64,000 bases of DNA from Coniferiporia sulphurascens (lineage: Eukaryota; Basidiomycota; Agaricomycetes; Hymenochaetales; Hymenochaetaceae), in assembly GCA_002794785.1 (NCBI GenBank), contig NBBA01000008.1:1364001-1428000 (forward strand). The letters are read 5' to 3'. Of the stretch, positions 47,130 to 56,469 are shown piece by piece; within the stretch, counting starts at the first letter, position 1; every line of letters begins with the position of its first letter. Under the pieces are notes generated by a model, which was not told the origin of the DNA, made no database searches, and saw only the letters and a list, made by a program, of their open reading frames with translations. The translations under genes and the position numbers were made by a program.

Positions 47130-47885
47130 ATGCCCACCGCCTACATAACCAACAACGAACACCTCTGGTATCTCGCCATTGCCATCCCCACTGGCCTCTT
47201 CGTCTTTGTTTGCGCAATCACCTCAACCATTAGCCACCGCAACCACCGCACACCTCACTCCTCCTCACGCATCCGGTACCCCACCGTCACCAATCGCCGA
47301 CCACTCTCTCCAACACTGCCCATCCAAAACCCCCCAATCGAAGTCCACCACCAGGAATACCAGCCTCGCAGATCCGCTCCCACTCGTCAGGACGTCATTG
47401 ACCAACTACAACGCACCTTCCCTGCGGATTTCATACAACCGGCGGACCTCACTGAAATCGAGTTCGAAATCGAAGGCCTAGAAAATCAGCTAAGCCAATC
47501 TGACCCACCCTCAGTTGACCTACTCCTTCACCTCGCCAATTTACATGATCAGGCCGTAATTTTCCATGAACTCGCACTTGCAGCCCAGCTCCAGGAACAG
47601 CGGAACCAGCGCAGAGTACTGTCGCCGCCACCACCTGGCAACCCAACGCCGGTACCCAACACAGGACTCGAGCCGACACACCGCACCCCTCCTCCCGCGT
47701 ACCATCCTCCAGCACGTGCTGGCAGCCCCAGACCTGGATACGGACGTCAGCCGGCTTCTCGCATCCCACCCCCGAGTGCACCAAGTCAATCGGATGCGAC
47801 AACGCCTGCGGACAGTGGAGGACATGCAACGCCTGGCATGGCACGCCCAGGAAATCACCGAGATGCTGGACTCTCGCCTCAGTAA
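47130..47885 (+). CDS. Gypsy-A extra ORF downstream of pol, N-terminal part with membrane segment
   Basis: ATG 47130 starts 35 bp after pol. The 251-aa frame opens MPTAYITNNEHLWYLAIAIP and has one strong hydrophobic segment (YLAIAIPTGLFVFVCAITST), then a basic stretch and Pro-rich sequence. A helical segment follows (VIDQLQRTFPADFIQPADL, ENQLSQSDPPSVDLLLHL). Its last third is low-complexity Pro/Ser and overlaps the next frame. It occupies the env position of retroviruses, but a single N-terminal anchor without signal peptidase site or fusion motif does not resemble an envelope protein. No family recognised. Confidence 0.6.
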   Translation: MPTAYITNNEHLWYLAIAIPTGLFVFVCAITSTISHRNHRTPHSSSRIRYPTVTNRRPLSPTLPIQNPPIEVHHQEYQPRRSAPTRQDVIDQLQRTFPADFIQPADLTEIEFEIEGLENQLSQSDPPSVDLLLHLANLHDQAVIFHELALAAQLQEQRNQRRVLSPPPPGNPTPVPNTGLEPTHRTPPPAYHPPARAGSPRPGYGRQPASRIPPPSAPSQSDATTPADSGGHATPGMARPGNHRDAGLSPQ

Positions 47886-48435
47886 TCTTGTCGACGATCT
47901 CAGGCTACTGCGCAACACGGACTACGAGACACTAGAGGAAGAAGGTATCCACCAGGTACTCATCCCTCTTCATCCTCAAGCGCACCTGTACCGCCCGACT
48001 CCGACACCCGCTCTCGTCCCAACGGTCCCCTCGTCACCTGCGGTCACTCGTCACAACTCCACCACCCAGACTGAACCGCTCCCAGTCCAAGCTCCACCCC
48101 CGTCTCAAGAATCGTCCCCATCATCCTCGCGCACGCACTGCTCCACATGTCTGTCCCCAGCACATCTCACCACATACTGCATCCAGTACACGTGTCCTTG
48201 GTGCAAAAAGGCCGCCCCTCGACACCCTCCGGGCGAATGTCCTCAGCATGGACAAGAGCAAACGACCACCCCCGACGAGAACAGACCACCCTCCCCTCCT
48301 AGCGGAAGACGCACAGTATGCCTCTCTGACTTAGGGGCCCGCGTACTTCTCCAGTCCTACATGGATGACATCGCAGCTGGGATCAACCCGGATGATGTCG
48401 ATATGGGGTCTAACAACGATGAACACTCCAACTAA
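47566..48435 (+). CDS. Gypsy-A extra ORF, C-terminal part with Cys/His cluster
   Basis: A 289-aa frame, +1 relative to the preceding ORF and overlapping it by 320 bp. Convincing coding sequence starts at about 47700 with a helical stretch (LQHVLAAPDLDTDVSRLL, DMQRLAWHAQEITEMLDSRL), then a Ser/Pro region. Next is a Cys/His cluster (HCSTCLSPAHLTTYC, YTCPWCKKAAPRHPPGECPQH) like a pair of zinc fingers, and an acidic C-terminus. The first half probably belongs to the frame of 47130 and this half continues it, so one protein with a frameshift (mutational or programmed) near 47,690 is the likely ancestral state. Confidence 0.6.
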   Translation: MNSHLQPSSRNSGTSAEYCRRHHLATQRRYPTQDSSRHTAPLLPRTILQHVLAAPDLDTDVSRLLASHPRVHQVNRMRQRLRTVEDMQRLAWHAQEITEMLDSRLSNLVDDLRLLRNTDYETLEEEGIHQVLIPLHPQAHLYRPTPTPALVPTVPSSPAVTRHNSTTQTEPLPVQAPPPSQESSPSSSRTHCSTCLSPAHLTTYCIQYTCPWCKKAAPRHPPGECPQHGQEQTTTPDENRPPSPPSGRRTVCLSDLGARVLLQSYMDDIAAGINPDDVDMGSNNDEHSN

Positions 48436-48908
48436 ACGGGTCCTAGTCCGCAATGACAGTAAACTAGCGTGTGCCCACAACGACCCTAAACTACTACTCC
48501 TGGGTATGACCTTAAAAGGCCCAATAGTGCGTTTTCTCTTTATTTTTTTTATGCCCATTTCTCTGCTTGTTACCGTCCTTGTTGGCAGCTTGCCTTTTTC
48601 TTATCGTTTATTGGCCTTCACTTGGCCCTATAGGCTAATATGACTCACAATCCGGGTTAGGGATTCTTCTTGCATTCATTTTCCGCTTTTTCACCGTCTT
48701 CAGACATCATACCATTAATATTGGTGAAAGACCAGGATTAGGTACCAAAGAGCGCGGTAACAAACTCTGCGGTGAACCAGGTATTACACTTAAAGACCTG
48801 CCTGGCCGGCATTTTGATACACTTGGATTTTTTTTCTTTCTTTTATTTTTTACTCGCTTTTATGATTATTGACAATTCGGTGACTTGTCGAGCCTAAACG
48901 GGAGGCAA
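48436..48908 (+). other. Gypsy-A 3' untranslated region and polypurine tract
   Basis: Non-coding, T-rich, ending in the purine tract 48896-48908 immediately before the 3' LTR. Confidence 0.7.
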
Positions 48909-49467
48909 TGTTACAATTTTCCTTTACTTTCCCTTACTGCGCTGACTCACTTCATCTTCATCATCATCAGTCAGCACACCTCCCCTATTTCTCTGCCTTA
49001 CTCATCCTTATTCACCTCGCGCCATAAGACGCCATGATGACGCCTTAGTGCACTATCATGATGTGCTTTGCTTACTGATAGCCCTACTTGTATTACCAAG
49101 GTGTTCCTTGGGTTTCCATGACCTTCCATAGTCTGGTAAACTACCCTACACAGGCTGCTACAGTAGTAAACACATAGAGTAGCATATAAGCATGTAACTT
49201 CAGTAGCATGAGCCCTAAGCTTGTGCTCTTTGTTCATACAAGCCCATTATCTGCTACCACCAGTCTACTGTGTGCCACTTGGCCATTAGTCGCTTCATTG
49301 TAACCCGACTCGCTCCAAGAAGCCCACCGCGTCCACATCGCCGATCAGGAAGCCCCACTGACAATCACCCTCGACTTACGACATCTAGGAAGCCCCGTTG
49401 CCGTACCATCAGTTTCGATGATCAAGAAGACCCGACGTCGATCACTGCGTAACCGTTGAGCTTAACA
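48909..49467 (+). repeat. 3' LTR of gypsy-A
   Basis: 559 bp; nine transitions separate it from the 5' LTR. Confidence 0.95.
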
Positions 49468-50114
49468 GGTTCTCCTTATAAAATGCTTGGATTTTAGGTT
49501 TAGCATGATCTAGGTTACCCTCAGGCTCCCATGAATCACTTGCAGCATTATATCCTTTCCATCATACCAAATACTGCAGCCTTCCTCGCTGCATTCTCAA
49601 GTCCAAAACCTTCTCCACTTCACACTCCTCTTTGCCTTGTATCTGTACTGGTGGGGGTGGTTTCTGAATATGTCCTTGGATTTCATTTGCAACATGCTTT
49701 TTCAGCAGTGAAATATGGAAGACTGGGTGTATACACATCAATATCAGTAATTCCAGCTTATAGTTCAAGTCGCCTAGTTTTCTAGGATTTTGAATGGTCC
49801 TAGGCATCGATTTGCTAATTTCCTTGTGCCAGATATGGCAACATTCCTTGCATCCAGCCAAACCATATCTCCAACTGCCAATTCTGGTATGTCTGCCATG
49901 AATCTATCATAGGCATGCTTCATCTGATCTGCTGCCACTGTTAGATTCACTCCCTGATTAAGGGTTAGAAACAAGTGATAACAGATTCACACAATGATAC
50001 TAGTTAGTTTAGGGCAGGCTTGATACCCTTCACTCGCTAGAGTGTTAGAGCTGATGATGGTGGTAAGAGACAAGAGATGAATTAAACTGCTTTTTACTGC
50101 AATTTTACATTGGG

Positions 50115-50122
50115 CTTTTATA
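50115..50122 (-). promoter_or_regulatory. TATA box inside element X
   Basis: TATAAAAG on the minus strand, conserved in copy 2 at 56630-56637. It lies downstream of the X ORF and about 180 bp from the element end, where a retroelement LTR promoter would sit. Confidence 0.55.
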
Positions 50123-50581
50123 CCCTACATGTTGTAGTCTATTTACTATGTTCCGGTAGATACTACAACATACTACTCCTGATTTATAAGTCATAGGAAT
50201 GTTCTGGTACAATCCTGTACATGCTATTTACTATTCTTAGCTTCCTATGAGTCAGTTACATATTCCGGTATGTTCTACAGCCTACCGTGCTATCTTTATC
50301 TTATGCTAGAACCTTCCCTGAGTTTCCATCGAGTCATACAGTGTAATATCTAAGTTAACCATTCTTGGATACTACTATACCTATGATGCTTCTCTTTATT
50401 TCCTAATTGGTTCTGCTGTGTGATGCACTATACTTGGCTCCCATCAATTGCATCTTCAATTGATTGCCATGCTTCCATCAGCTATTCTTTAGCCAAATGC
50501 TTAGATATACTTGTGTGGCTCAGTGATTATGCTAGCCTTCTTAATCTTATCTTGTTGTGGCTTGTTACTTATTACCATAGA

Positions 50582-51229
50582 CTAATCTTGAGTCATTTCC
50601 ATTGTTGTGTTAAAAGGGGTTTGTTCTGGTGTCCTATCGTCTACTGGCATAAAGAGCTCTTCTACTCCTATAGCATTTATATTTGTTATCCTGCTATACC
50701 CGGGTGTGACTCTATATGACGGTTCATCATTGAACCATTGTATTATAATCTCCTTGTCTATTGGTACTAACTCCTGTCTTTGATTTGGTTCCTTTCGATC
50801 TACTGTTGTGTGTCCTTTGGCTATGAAGTTGGCTTTGTATGCAAATAGTTGTTCTTGTAATTGTTTATTGATAGTATGAACTATTTGGTGTGCTGCTTCT
50901 GCATAGTCAGTTGATGTAATAACCACCCTTTGATAACATAATTCATTATGTGGCTGATTATAAATCTTGGTTCTTGTGTAAGCACTGATTACATATCTAT
51001 TCAATTGATACGAGAACATAGTTGCTCTATGTTTGATTATTACTTCTAGCCTTTCTGCCACTTGTTGTTCCCTTGTAGTATGATTGAATGTAATTTGACA
51101 GTTGTCATATCCTGCATTCTGTCCTACTGTTGCACATGCAATATTGAATGCTTTCCATGCTACTTGATCTGCATCTTTACAGCATTGACATAAATTCCTA
51201 GTATCGATTAGAGTTATGGGTCTTGCCAT
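50582..51229 (-). CDS. Element X ORF, unrecognised 215-aa protein
   Basis: Starts MARPITLIDTRNLCQCCKDA, and is mostly helical with several Cys (CQCCKDADQVAW, NIACATVGQNAGYDNCQITF). The middle is YSYQLNRY-like (RATMFSYQLNRYVISAYTRT) and the C-terminus acidic (VEELFMPVDDRTPEQTPFNT). No signal peptide, membrane span or known catalytic motif. Copy 2 encodes the same protein with stops, and most differences I could see leave the sequence conserved, which suggests the ORF was once selected. It could be an accessory or gag-like protein of an LTR element; function unknown. Confidence 0.6.
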   Translation of the reverse strand: MARPITLIDTRNLCQCCKDADQVAWKAFNIACATVGQNAGYDNCQITFNHTTREQQVAERLEVIIKHRATMFSYQLNRYVISAYTRTKIYNQPHNELCYQRVVITSTDYAEAAHQIVHTINKQLQEQLFAYKANFIAKGHTTVDRKEPNQRQELVPIDKEIIIQWFNDEPSYRVTPGYSRITNINAIGVEELFMPVDDRTPEQTPFNTTMEMTQD

Positions 51230-51285
51230 GTCGATCTTGATAATCTGTCGATCCGGTGATCACAATTTTCATCAATTTACTAACA

Positions 51286-53049
51286 GAGTCCTTGGCAGCG
51301 CTCACACTGGGTGAGGCCGGGGCGGACCGGTGGGACCGAGAGGCGGAGGGAGGATCCGAAAAGGTATACCCTGTTCCTCTTGAGGGGGCAAGCTCGGGTT
51401 TGCCCATCCGGGTCGACAAAGGTGAAAGAAACCAGGCAAGTCTTCAATAGGGGAAGCTTCTCCGGTAGCATTGCAAAGTGTGGTGCCACCACAAAGTCGA
51501 GGTGGCGAAGGGAGGGGTTTTGTCGGACCTCCTCAAGGAGTGTCGCTTCGGTGATTGGGTGGGGGTTCTGCCCAAAGAAGACATCCATGCAGGGCACCAT
51601 GGAGATGCACAATGTTGATCTGGGGCGAACCCTGGAAGGGGTTAGCTGGAGTCGGTCCGAGATGGGCTGGTCCGCCAGTCGGGCTAGGCAGCGGTCATGC
51701 ATGTACTTCGTGAACACGTCCGCATGGCGATCAATGATTGCCGATGTGGTGGGGGTGGAAGAGGCTGGTCTTTCTGCAAAGGTGGTCACCAGGTTGCCCT
51801 TCGCATTGAACTTGGAGGACAACACGGTGACTGCATCAGCAGTAGGCAAGGCCTGGAAGAAACCCCAGGCCAGTTCAGTAAGAGAGGCGCCTGACTTACG
51901 CATGGCAGCAGGTGTGACGAGGTCCTGTGGTGTTAGAACCAAGGTGGGTTCCTTGGCATACATCTTGGGTGGGGGAGGTGGTTGCCTAGCTTTCTTAGCT
52001 TTCTTCGCTGGGGCTGTCTGGGCTGCCGGGGGCTGGGGGAGGTTAGCTGCAATCACTGCTAACTGGGCATACATCATAGGGGCTCCTGTGGGCACGACTT
52101 TCGCTGCAGCCTCAAGCTGAGCCAAGGTAATAGTTGTGGCAACCGGTGCCATGGTGGTGGGAACGGGGTTGGATCCTCCCACATTGGTGGGAGTCTGCTG
52201 GGGGGCCTGTTGGGGCCATGGGGCAGGGCAAGAGGCCAAGGAGGAGACCTGGCAGGTGAGGTTTCTGACATCGACTGAAAGGCATTTGACGACTTCTGCT
52301 AACACCACGATCTGTGAGTCGGGAGGGGTAGGTTGGACTTGAGCCTGCAGTTTGGCCCTAGTGCTGAAGACAAATGGGGCTTTGAAGGCTGCAGAGAGGG
52401 GTGCACCAAGGGAAATTTGTGCCCCCATCATGGACTGGGCATAGACCTGTTCCACAGAGCGGGTGGCAATGTGATCTGGGTCATCCTGTTCTTGTGTCCA
52501 GTAAGCTGTTGACAAGGCTTTGTGGCTAAGGGCTGTTAGTCTCCCTAGGAATGATGCTGTCACTTGTACAACCAAAATGGAGTTGGGGGCCTCTTCGATT
52601 TTGGCCTTGAGGGTTTTGAGGGCCCTCTCGACGTTCAGTGCGAAGTCAGTCAGAGCTCGTACAAATTCTGAGGTGACTGGCCGGTTGCAAGGGGTCTCAG
52701 GGGAGAGGATGTCGGTGTTGCGCTTGCCCATCGACAGAGGTGGTGTGTGCAGGTCATCCCGCATCTGATCGTCCTCTCCAGGCCCTGCTACAATCTGGGC
52801 CTGGGCGACATCGAGGGCAGTCTGTGTACCTCGTTGCGGCCACTGGTGGAGGTCGTCGAGGGGGGCGAAGCGGTTGGGGGAGCCTATATGTGCTGGTGGG
52901 GACAGTGAGCGGCTTCAGGGGGTGGTTGGCGACTGATGGCGGCCAGGGTTAGCAGCACCAGATGCTGTAGAACTAGCAGTAGAGAGGCCTGTAGTTCGTA
53001 GGGGACAACCACCAAAATGATCTGCCATGGGGGAGTTTGAGCTACCCAT
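51286..53049 (-). pseudogene. LINE-B copy 1 ORF1, truncated
   Basis: ATG 53049 (MGSSNSPMADHFGG) opens a minus-strand frame broken once by TGA at 52917-52915 and then open to element X. The protein has a Pro/Ala-rich middle (QPPAAQTAPAKKAKKARQPP), a conserved region (PRSTLCISMVPCMDVFFGQN, LPLLKTCLVSFTFVDPDGQT) and the first zinc-knuckle Cys pair (TQCERCQGL) exactly at the break. Compare the continuous sequence CEHCQGLGHGTKGCH near 55,920. The rest of ORF1 and all of ORF2 are missing. The LINE-B 5' end lies just beyond the ATG, to about 53086. Confidence 0.82.
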
Positions 53050-53086
53050 GCTAGGGAGATGGTGGTGGTAAGAGGTCAAGAAGGGA

Positions 53087-53313
53087 TGGGAGGTAGGTGG
53101 GTGCACAAAGCAAGTAATGCTCATGAATTTCAATGGCTATGGGTACAGGGTTGCACCTGTGTTCCCCTTTCACTCCCCAATTGAGTTTTTCACAGAGAAA
53201 GCACCTCAAGACAGTGTAGGTTAATAGGGCTTGTATGTGAACCAACAATTAAGTGATTTAAGCACCCCTGACACCGCAGACCAAGAGAGGTTATAGGCAG
53301 CAGCAAACAAGGC
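53087..53313. other. Unassigned sequence between LINE-B and a copia solo LTR
   Basis: No ORF or repeat partner recognised. Shorter than a gene; noted because it is the immediate 5' flank of LINE-B copy 1. Confidence 0.35.
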
Positions 53314-53589
53314 TATTAAATAAATATAATGAATGAACTAAATATAAAGGTGGTCATATGAACAACCATCTTACTAAGTGAACGATAACACAATGATAAC
53401 ACCATATGATAGGAGCTATGATAGATATAGTATACGTAGCTCACGGTAGATGTATATAAGGAGAGCTGGTCTCTACCATGAAATACATCAGTTTATGCTG
53501 ATAACCCACTTCGCCTGAACTACTACCACTTCACCTGAACTACTACCACTGCACCTCATCGTCTACCACAATGTGCATAGATTTTAAGA
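53314..53589 (+). mobile_element. Solo LTR of the copia family
   Basis: 276 bp, TATTAAAT...GATTTTAAGA, homologous in plus orientation to the 257-bp copia LTRs at 35670 and 40842. Flanked by a perfect 5-bp duplication AAGGC (53309-53313 and 53590-53594). It contains an internal tandem duplication of about 20 bp (TTCAC/GCCTGAACTACTACCAC, about 53510-53550), which explains its extra length. It arose by LTR-LTR recombination of a full element. Confidence 0.9.
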
Positions 53590-53594
53590 AAGGC

Positions 53595-54599
53595 CGTGCA
53601 GGTGAACTTCACAGGCTATAGGCTTGTTCTATCTGATCTAAACCCAACCAGAAAGGATTGGAGCTTGGTCCAAGCCACCAAATGACACAAAAACGTGAAA
53701 TGCGATACAGCAGACGCAAATTTGATCGTACAGCGACCAAATTGCAGACGAAGGTTGAGGACACGTGGACGAACGTGTATACCAAAGATCTCGACAATCA
53801 GCCCAATGGTTGGGGCACAATGAGCAGAAAGCGGTGATTGTGCCACAAAAGGGGTGATATGGTGATGGGATCAAGAGATCATTGTACAAAAATAGCACAA
53901 TTGGTAGGGGAGAGTGAGACGAGCCGACGTGTGAAGTTACAAGTGAAACAGCCAAGTGGTTGTTGAGATATCAACAAGGTGATTTGGGGTGCAGAAGCAA
54001 AGATGGGTGGCACAAGGCAGCAAAATGGCCAAAAAGCGCACCAAGAGTCCTCCCTTCCACAAAGTGACCTTATCCAACCACACAGCAAGTCCAGGGAACA
54101 AAACAAGGCCTAGGGGGCTGAGTTTTGAAGCTAGATGGACAAGCAATGGCTCAAAATGTTCGCAAGACGAAGTTGATCGATTGTGCAAAGCTGGAGCGCA
54201 AGGCTCATAACCTATTAAGCGCAGTGAATGAAAGACTAGACTTAGTCTGGGCAATCACACTGAGTCCAGTGATGAGTGTACAAGATATATTGAGGGGACT
54301 GTGCTACAATACCTGAGTCCAGTGATGAGTGTACAAGATAAGGGACACTACTACTGGGCTGCCGCTTTGTAGCTACATAGTCATGTGACTAGCTGGTCCA
54401 CTGGATGCATCCAGTGGACCTTGGGTCATGTGACAAGCCAAATGACAAAGGACAAGCCACTGGATTGTGTCTGGTGGATAATTTCCTTATTAGGAAGGTG
54501 GCTCATCATAATAAAGAAAATAGAAAGAAAATAAGGGGAATATAAAGAGAGACCATAGGCTATCTACTGACAGAAATCAATAGCTCTAATAGGAGGTTT
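53595..54599. other. Unassigned kilobase with palindrome and direct repeats
   Basis: No coding similarity on either strand; open frames up to 105 codons (53638-53955, minus) are unsupported. It contains a perfect 26-bp palindrome at 54395-54420 and two copies of a roughly 28-bp sequence (GAGTCCAGTGATGAGTGTAC plus ACAAGATA-like end) at about 54271 and 54315. It could be part of an unrecognised LTR or DNA element. Confidence 0.4.
54395..54420. repeat. Perfect 26-bp palindrome
   Basis: GGTCCACTGGATG followed directly by its reverse complement, no spacer. A related imperfect sequence (ACTGGATTGTGTCTGGTGGA) lies about 45 bp downstream. Confidence 0.85.
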
Positions 54600-55112
54600 C
54601 AACCTCCCATACCCCTTCCAACCAGCTCACCCCCAGCAGAGGCCCCCAGCCACAAACCGGACCCCTGGCACCACCCCCATGACCCCAGAGATGAAAGTGC
54701 TGACAGATGTGGTTAAACACCTGGCTACTGATGTAGCCTCTATTTCTCATCAGATGTCCTCACTCAGCTCTAGGCCTGCCCCCTGACAACAACAGCAACA
54801 ACAGCAACAACCCACCCCCCAGGTGACAATTCTGACTGCCCCCACCTCCTATGCCCAGGTGGCCACTGCAGCAGCCCCCCCAACATCCACCAACCCCACC
54901 CCAGTGGTGCCCACCACTGGGGTGGTCATCAACCCGGCACAGAAGAAGAAGAAGCACACATGGCAGGTGCCCCCCCCCTCCCACAATGTATGCCAAGGAC
55001 CCCACACTGGTCCTCTCACCAGCCACTGGCCTCTCAGCACACCTCCAGAAACCTGCCATGGTCCTCACAAAAATTGCATGTGATTTCTTTGCCTCCCTCC
55101 TGACCACAGACC

Positions 55113-55672
55113 TGTTATGTTTTTCTTTACTTTTCCCTTACTGTGCTGACTCATTTCCTCTTTGTCATAATCAGTCAGCACACCTCCCCCATTTCTCTTC
55201 ATTACTCATCCTTATTCGCATTACACCATAAGATGCCATGATGATGCCATATCGCACCATCATGATGTGCTTTGCTTACTGATTGCTGTACTTGTATTAC
55301 CAAGACCTTCCTTGGGTTTCCATGACCTTCCATAGCCATGTAAATGACCTTACACAAGATGCCACAGTAGCAAACACATAGAGTAGCATATAAGCATGTA
55401 ATGTAGATTGCACAAGCCCTAAGCTTGTGCTCTTTGTTCATACAAGCCCATTATATGTGCCTCAGTGCCTTCTGTGTGCTCTACCTCATCATTTGGCACT
55501 TCGTCGTAACCCAACTCCTCTAGGAAGACACCGCATACCTTCTCAATGATCAGGAAGCCCCATCACCGATCACCTCAGCATTATGACATCTTGGAAGCCC
55601 CGTTGCCATAACACCAGCCTCAACGATCAGGAAGCCCCGACATCAATCACTGCATAACTGTTGAGCTTAACA
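55113..55672 (+). mobile_element. Solo LTR, diverged member of the gypsy-A family
   Basis: TGTTATGTTT...GAGCTTAACA, about 560 bp, clearly homologous to the gypsy-A LTR but much more diverged than those two are from each other. Flanks AGACC and CAAGG do not match, and ORF1 codons are missing here, so a deletion accompanied or followed insertion. Confidence 0.85.
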
Positions 55673-56043
55673 CAAGGCTGTCCTCCTGGCAGAAGTCATG
55701 AACAACCCATCACTCTGCCTTCTGGACTTTGTCATCACCCCTCACTTCATGGCAACACTGGATCACCTGCCCTCCCTGAGTAAGTGCCTGGTCACCTTCT
55801 CCTTCATCGACCCCAACGGATCCATCCGCAAGCGCCTCCTTAAGCACCCACAGGTATGGCTCTTCGGCTCCTCCCTCCACCTCTCCATCCCTCCCATCCG
55901 CCCCAGCCTCACCCAATGTGAGCACTGTCAAGGCCTCGGACATGGGACTAAGGGGTGCCATGCTCAAGCCTGCTGTGCAGACTGTGGGGGTAATTGCCTT
56001 ACCCACAACCACCGCAAGAACTGTGTTAGATTTGCTCCCTGAG

Positions 56044-56469
56044 TGTTACAAATTTCCCTTACTCATCGCCTTTATCAGCATTAGTCATCTTCGCTGACTA
56101 ATTTTACTTGTATGCTGACTGATCCTAGTCTCATGATCAGTCAGACTCTTCTACCAGTTTCTATTCCCTTCCATGCTGACTGACCTTTGTCTTTGCTCAG
56201 TCAGCATTCCATCATGTTCCATAGGTTTCTACTCATGTATATAAGAACTTGCTTTCAGAGCACTAAGCCTTAAGCTTGTGCTCTTTATTCAATAGAGCCT
56301 ACTTGTTCACTATCTCCTCTGTGGGATACTAAGTCACCAGTCACCAGTCCACCAGTCTACTAGTCCTTGGGGAAACCCTTGCTCAATTATTGTCTTGTCT
56401 CTACCTTGTCTTACTCAGCAGATCCTCGTTGGTCACTTATTAAGCCTTACCTAATCAGTAGGCTTAACA
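56044..56469 (+). mobile_element. Solo LTR of another family, inside element X
   Basis: 426 bp, TGTTACAAAT...AGGCTTAACA, flanked by a perfect duplication CTGAG (56039-56043 and 56470-56474). It contains a TATATAAGAAC promoter and the phrase AAGCTTGTGCTCTTTATTCA also seen in gypsy-A LTRs, so it is a relative of that family. Inserted only 20 bp from the edge of X copy 2. Confidence 0.9.

Larger units (their letters stand above)
41838..49467 (+). mobile_element. Complete chromodomain Ty3/gypsy retrotransposon (gypsy-A)
   Basis: A 7,630-bp plus-strand element. Two 559-bp LTRs (41838-42396 and 48909-49467) read TGTTACAATT...GAGCTTAACA. The insertion is flanked by the 5-bp duplication GGTTC (41833-41837 and 49468-49472). 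A purine-rich tract AAACGGGAGGCAA (48896-48908) abuts the 3' LTR. It encodes gag, protease-RT-RNase H-integrase-chromodomain and an extra downstream region. The LTRs differ at nine nucleotides, all transitions. It inserted into gypsy-B. Confidence 0.96.
41705..49938 (-). mobile_element. Gypsy-B internal remnant, split by gypsy-A
   Basis: Two pieces, 41705-41837 and 49468-49938, were one sequence before gypsy-A inserted. The right piece encodes the end of an integrase on the minus strand: AYDRFMADIPELAVGDMVWL, GTRKLANRCLGPFKI, MCIHPVFHISLLKKHV and a chromodomain start (EVEKVLDLRMQRGRLQYLV), so this too is a chromovirus. One frameshift separates two overlapping frames near 49,790. It is cut off at 49938, where element X begins. 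Confidence 0.75.
49939..51285 (-). mobile_element. Element X copy 1: LTR-like unit with internal ORF
   Basis: 1,347 bp with TGTTAG...CTAACA ends, related along its length to 56024-57857. In minus orientation it has a 56-bp leader, a 216-codon ORF (51229-50582) and a non-coding region. Then come a TATA box (TATAAAAG, plus-strand 50115-50122) and about 180 bp to the end. That order matches a U3-R-U5 LTR whose U3 carries a gene. Its flanks do not match: gypsy-B integrase on the left and LINE-B ORF1 on the right, with no shared 5-bp duplication, unlike copy 2. It is therefore probably a recombinant. Confidence 0.7.

Noticed and set aside
47130..48435. Retroviral-type envelope gene in gypsy-A
   Set aside because: Position fits, but there is no cleavable signal peptide, furin-like site, fusion peptide or C-terminal anchor; the Cys cluster looks like zinc fingers.
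51280..52764. LINE-B ORF1 starting at the Met of MRDDLHTPP
   Set aside because: The same frame continues upstream through one TGA to an ATG at 53049 next to the element's 5' end, so the downstream Met is only an apparent start.
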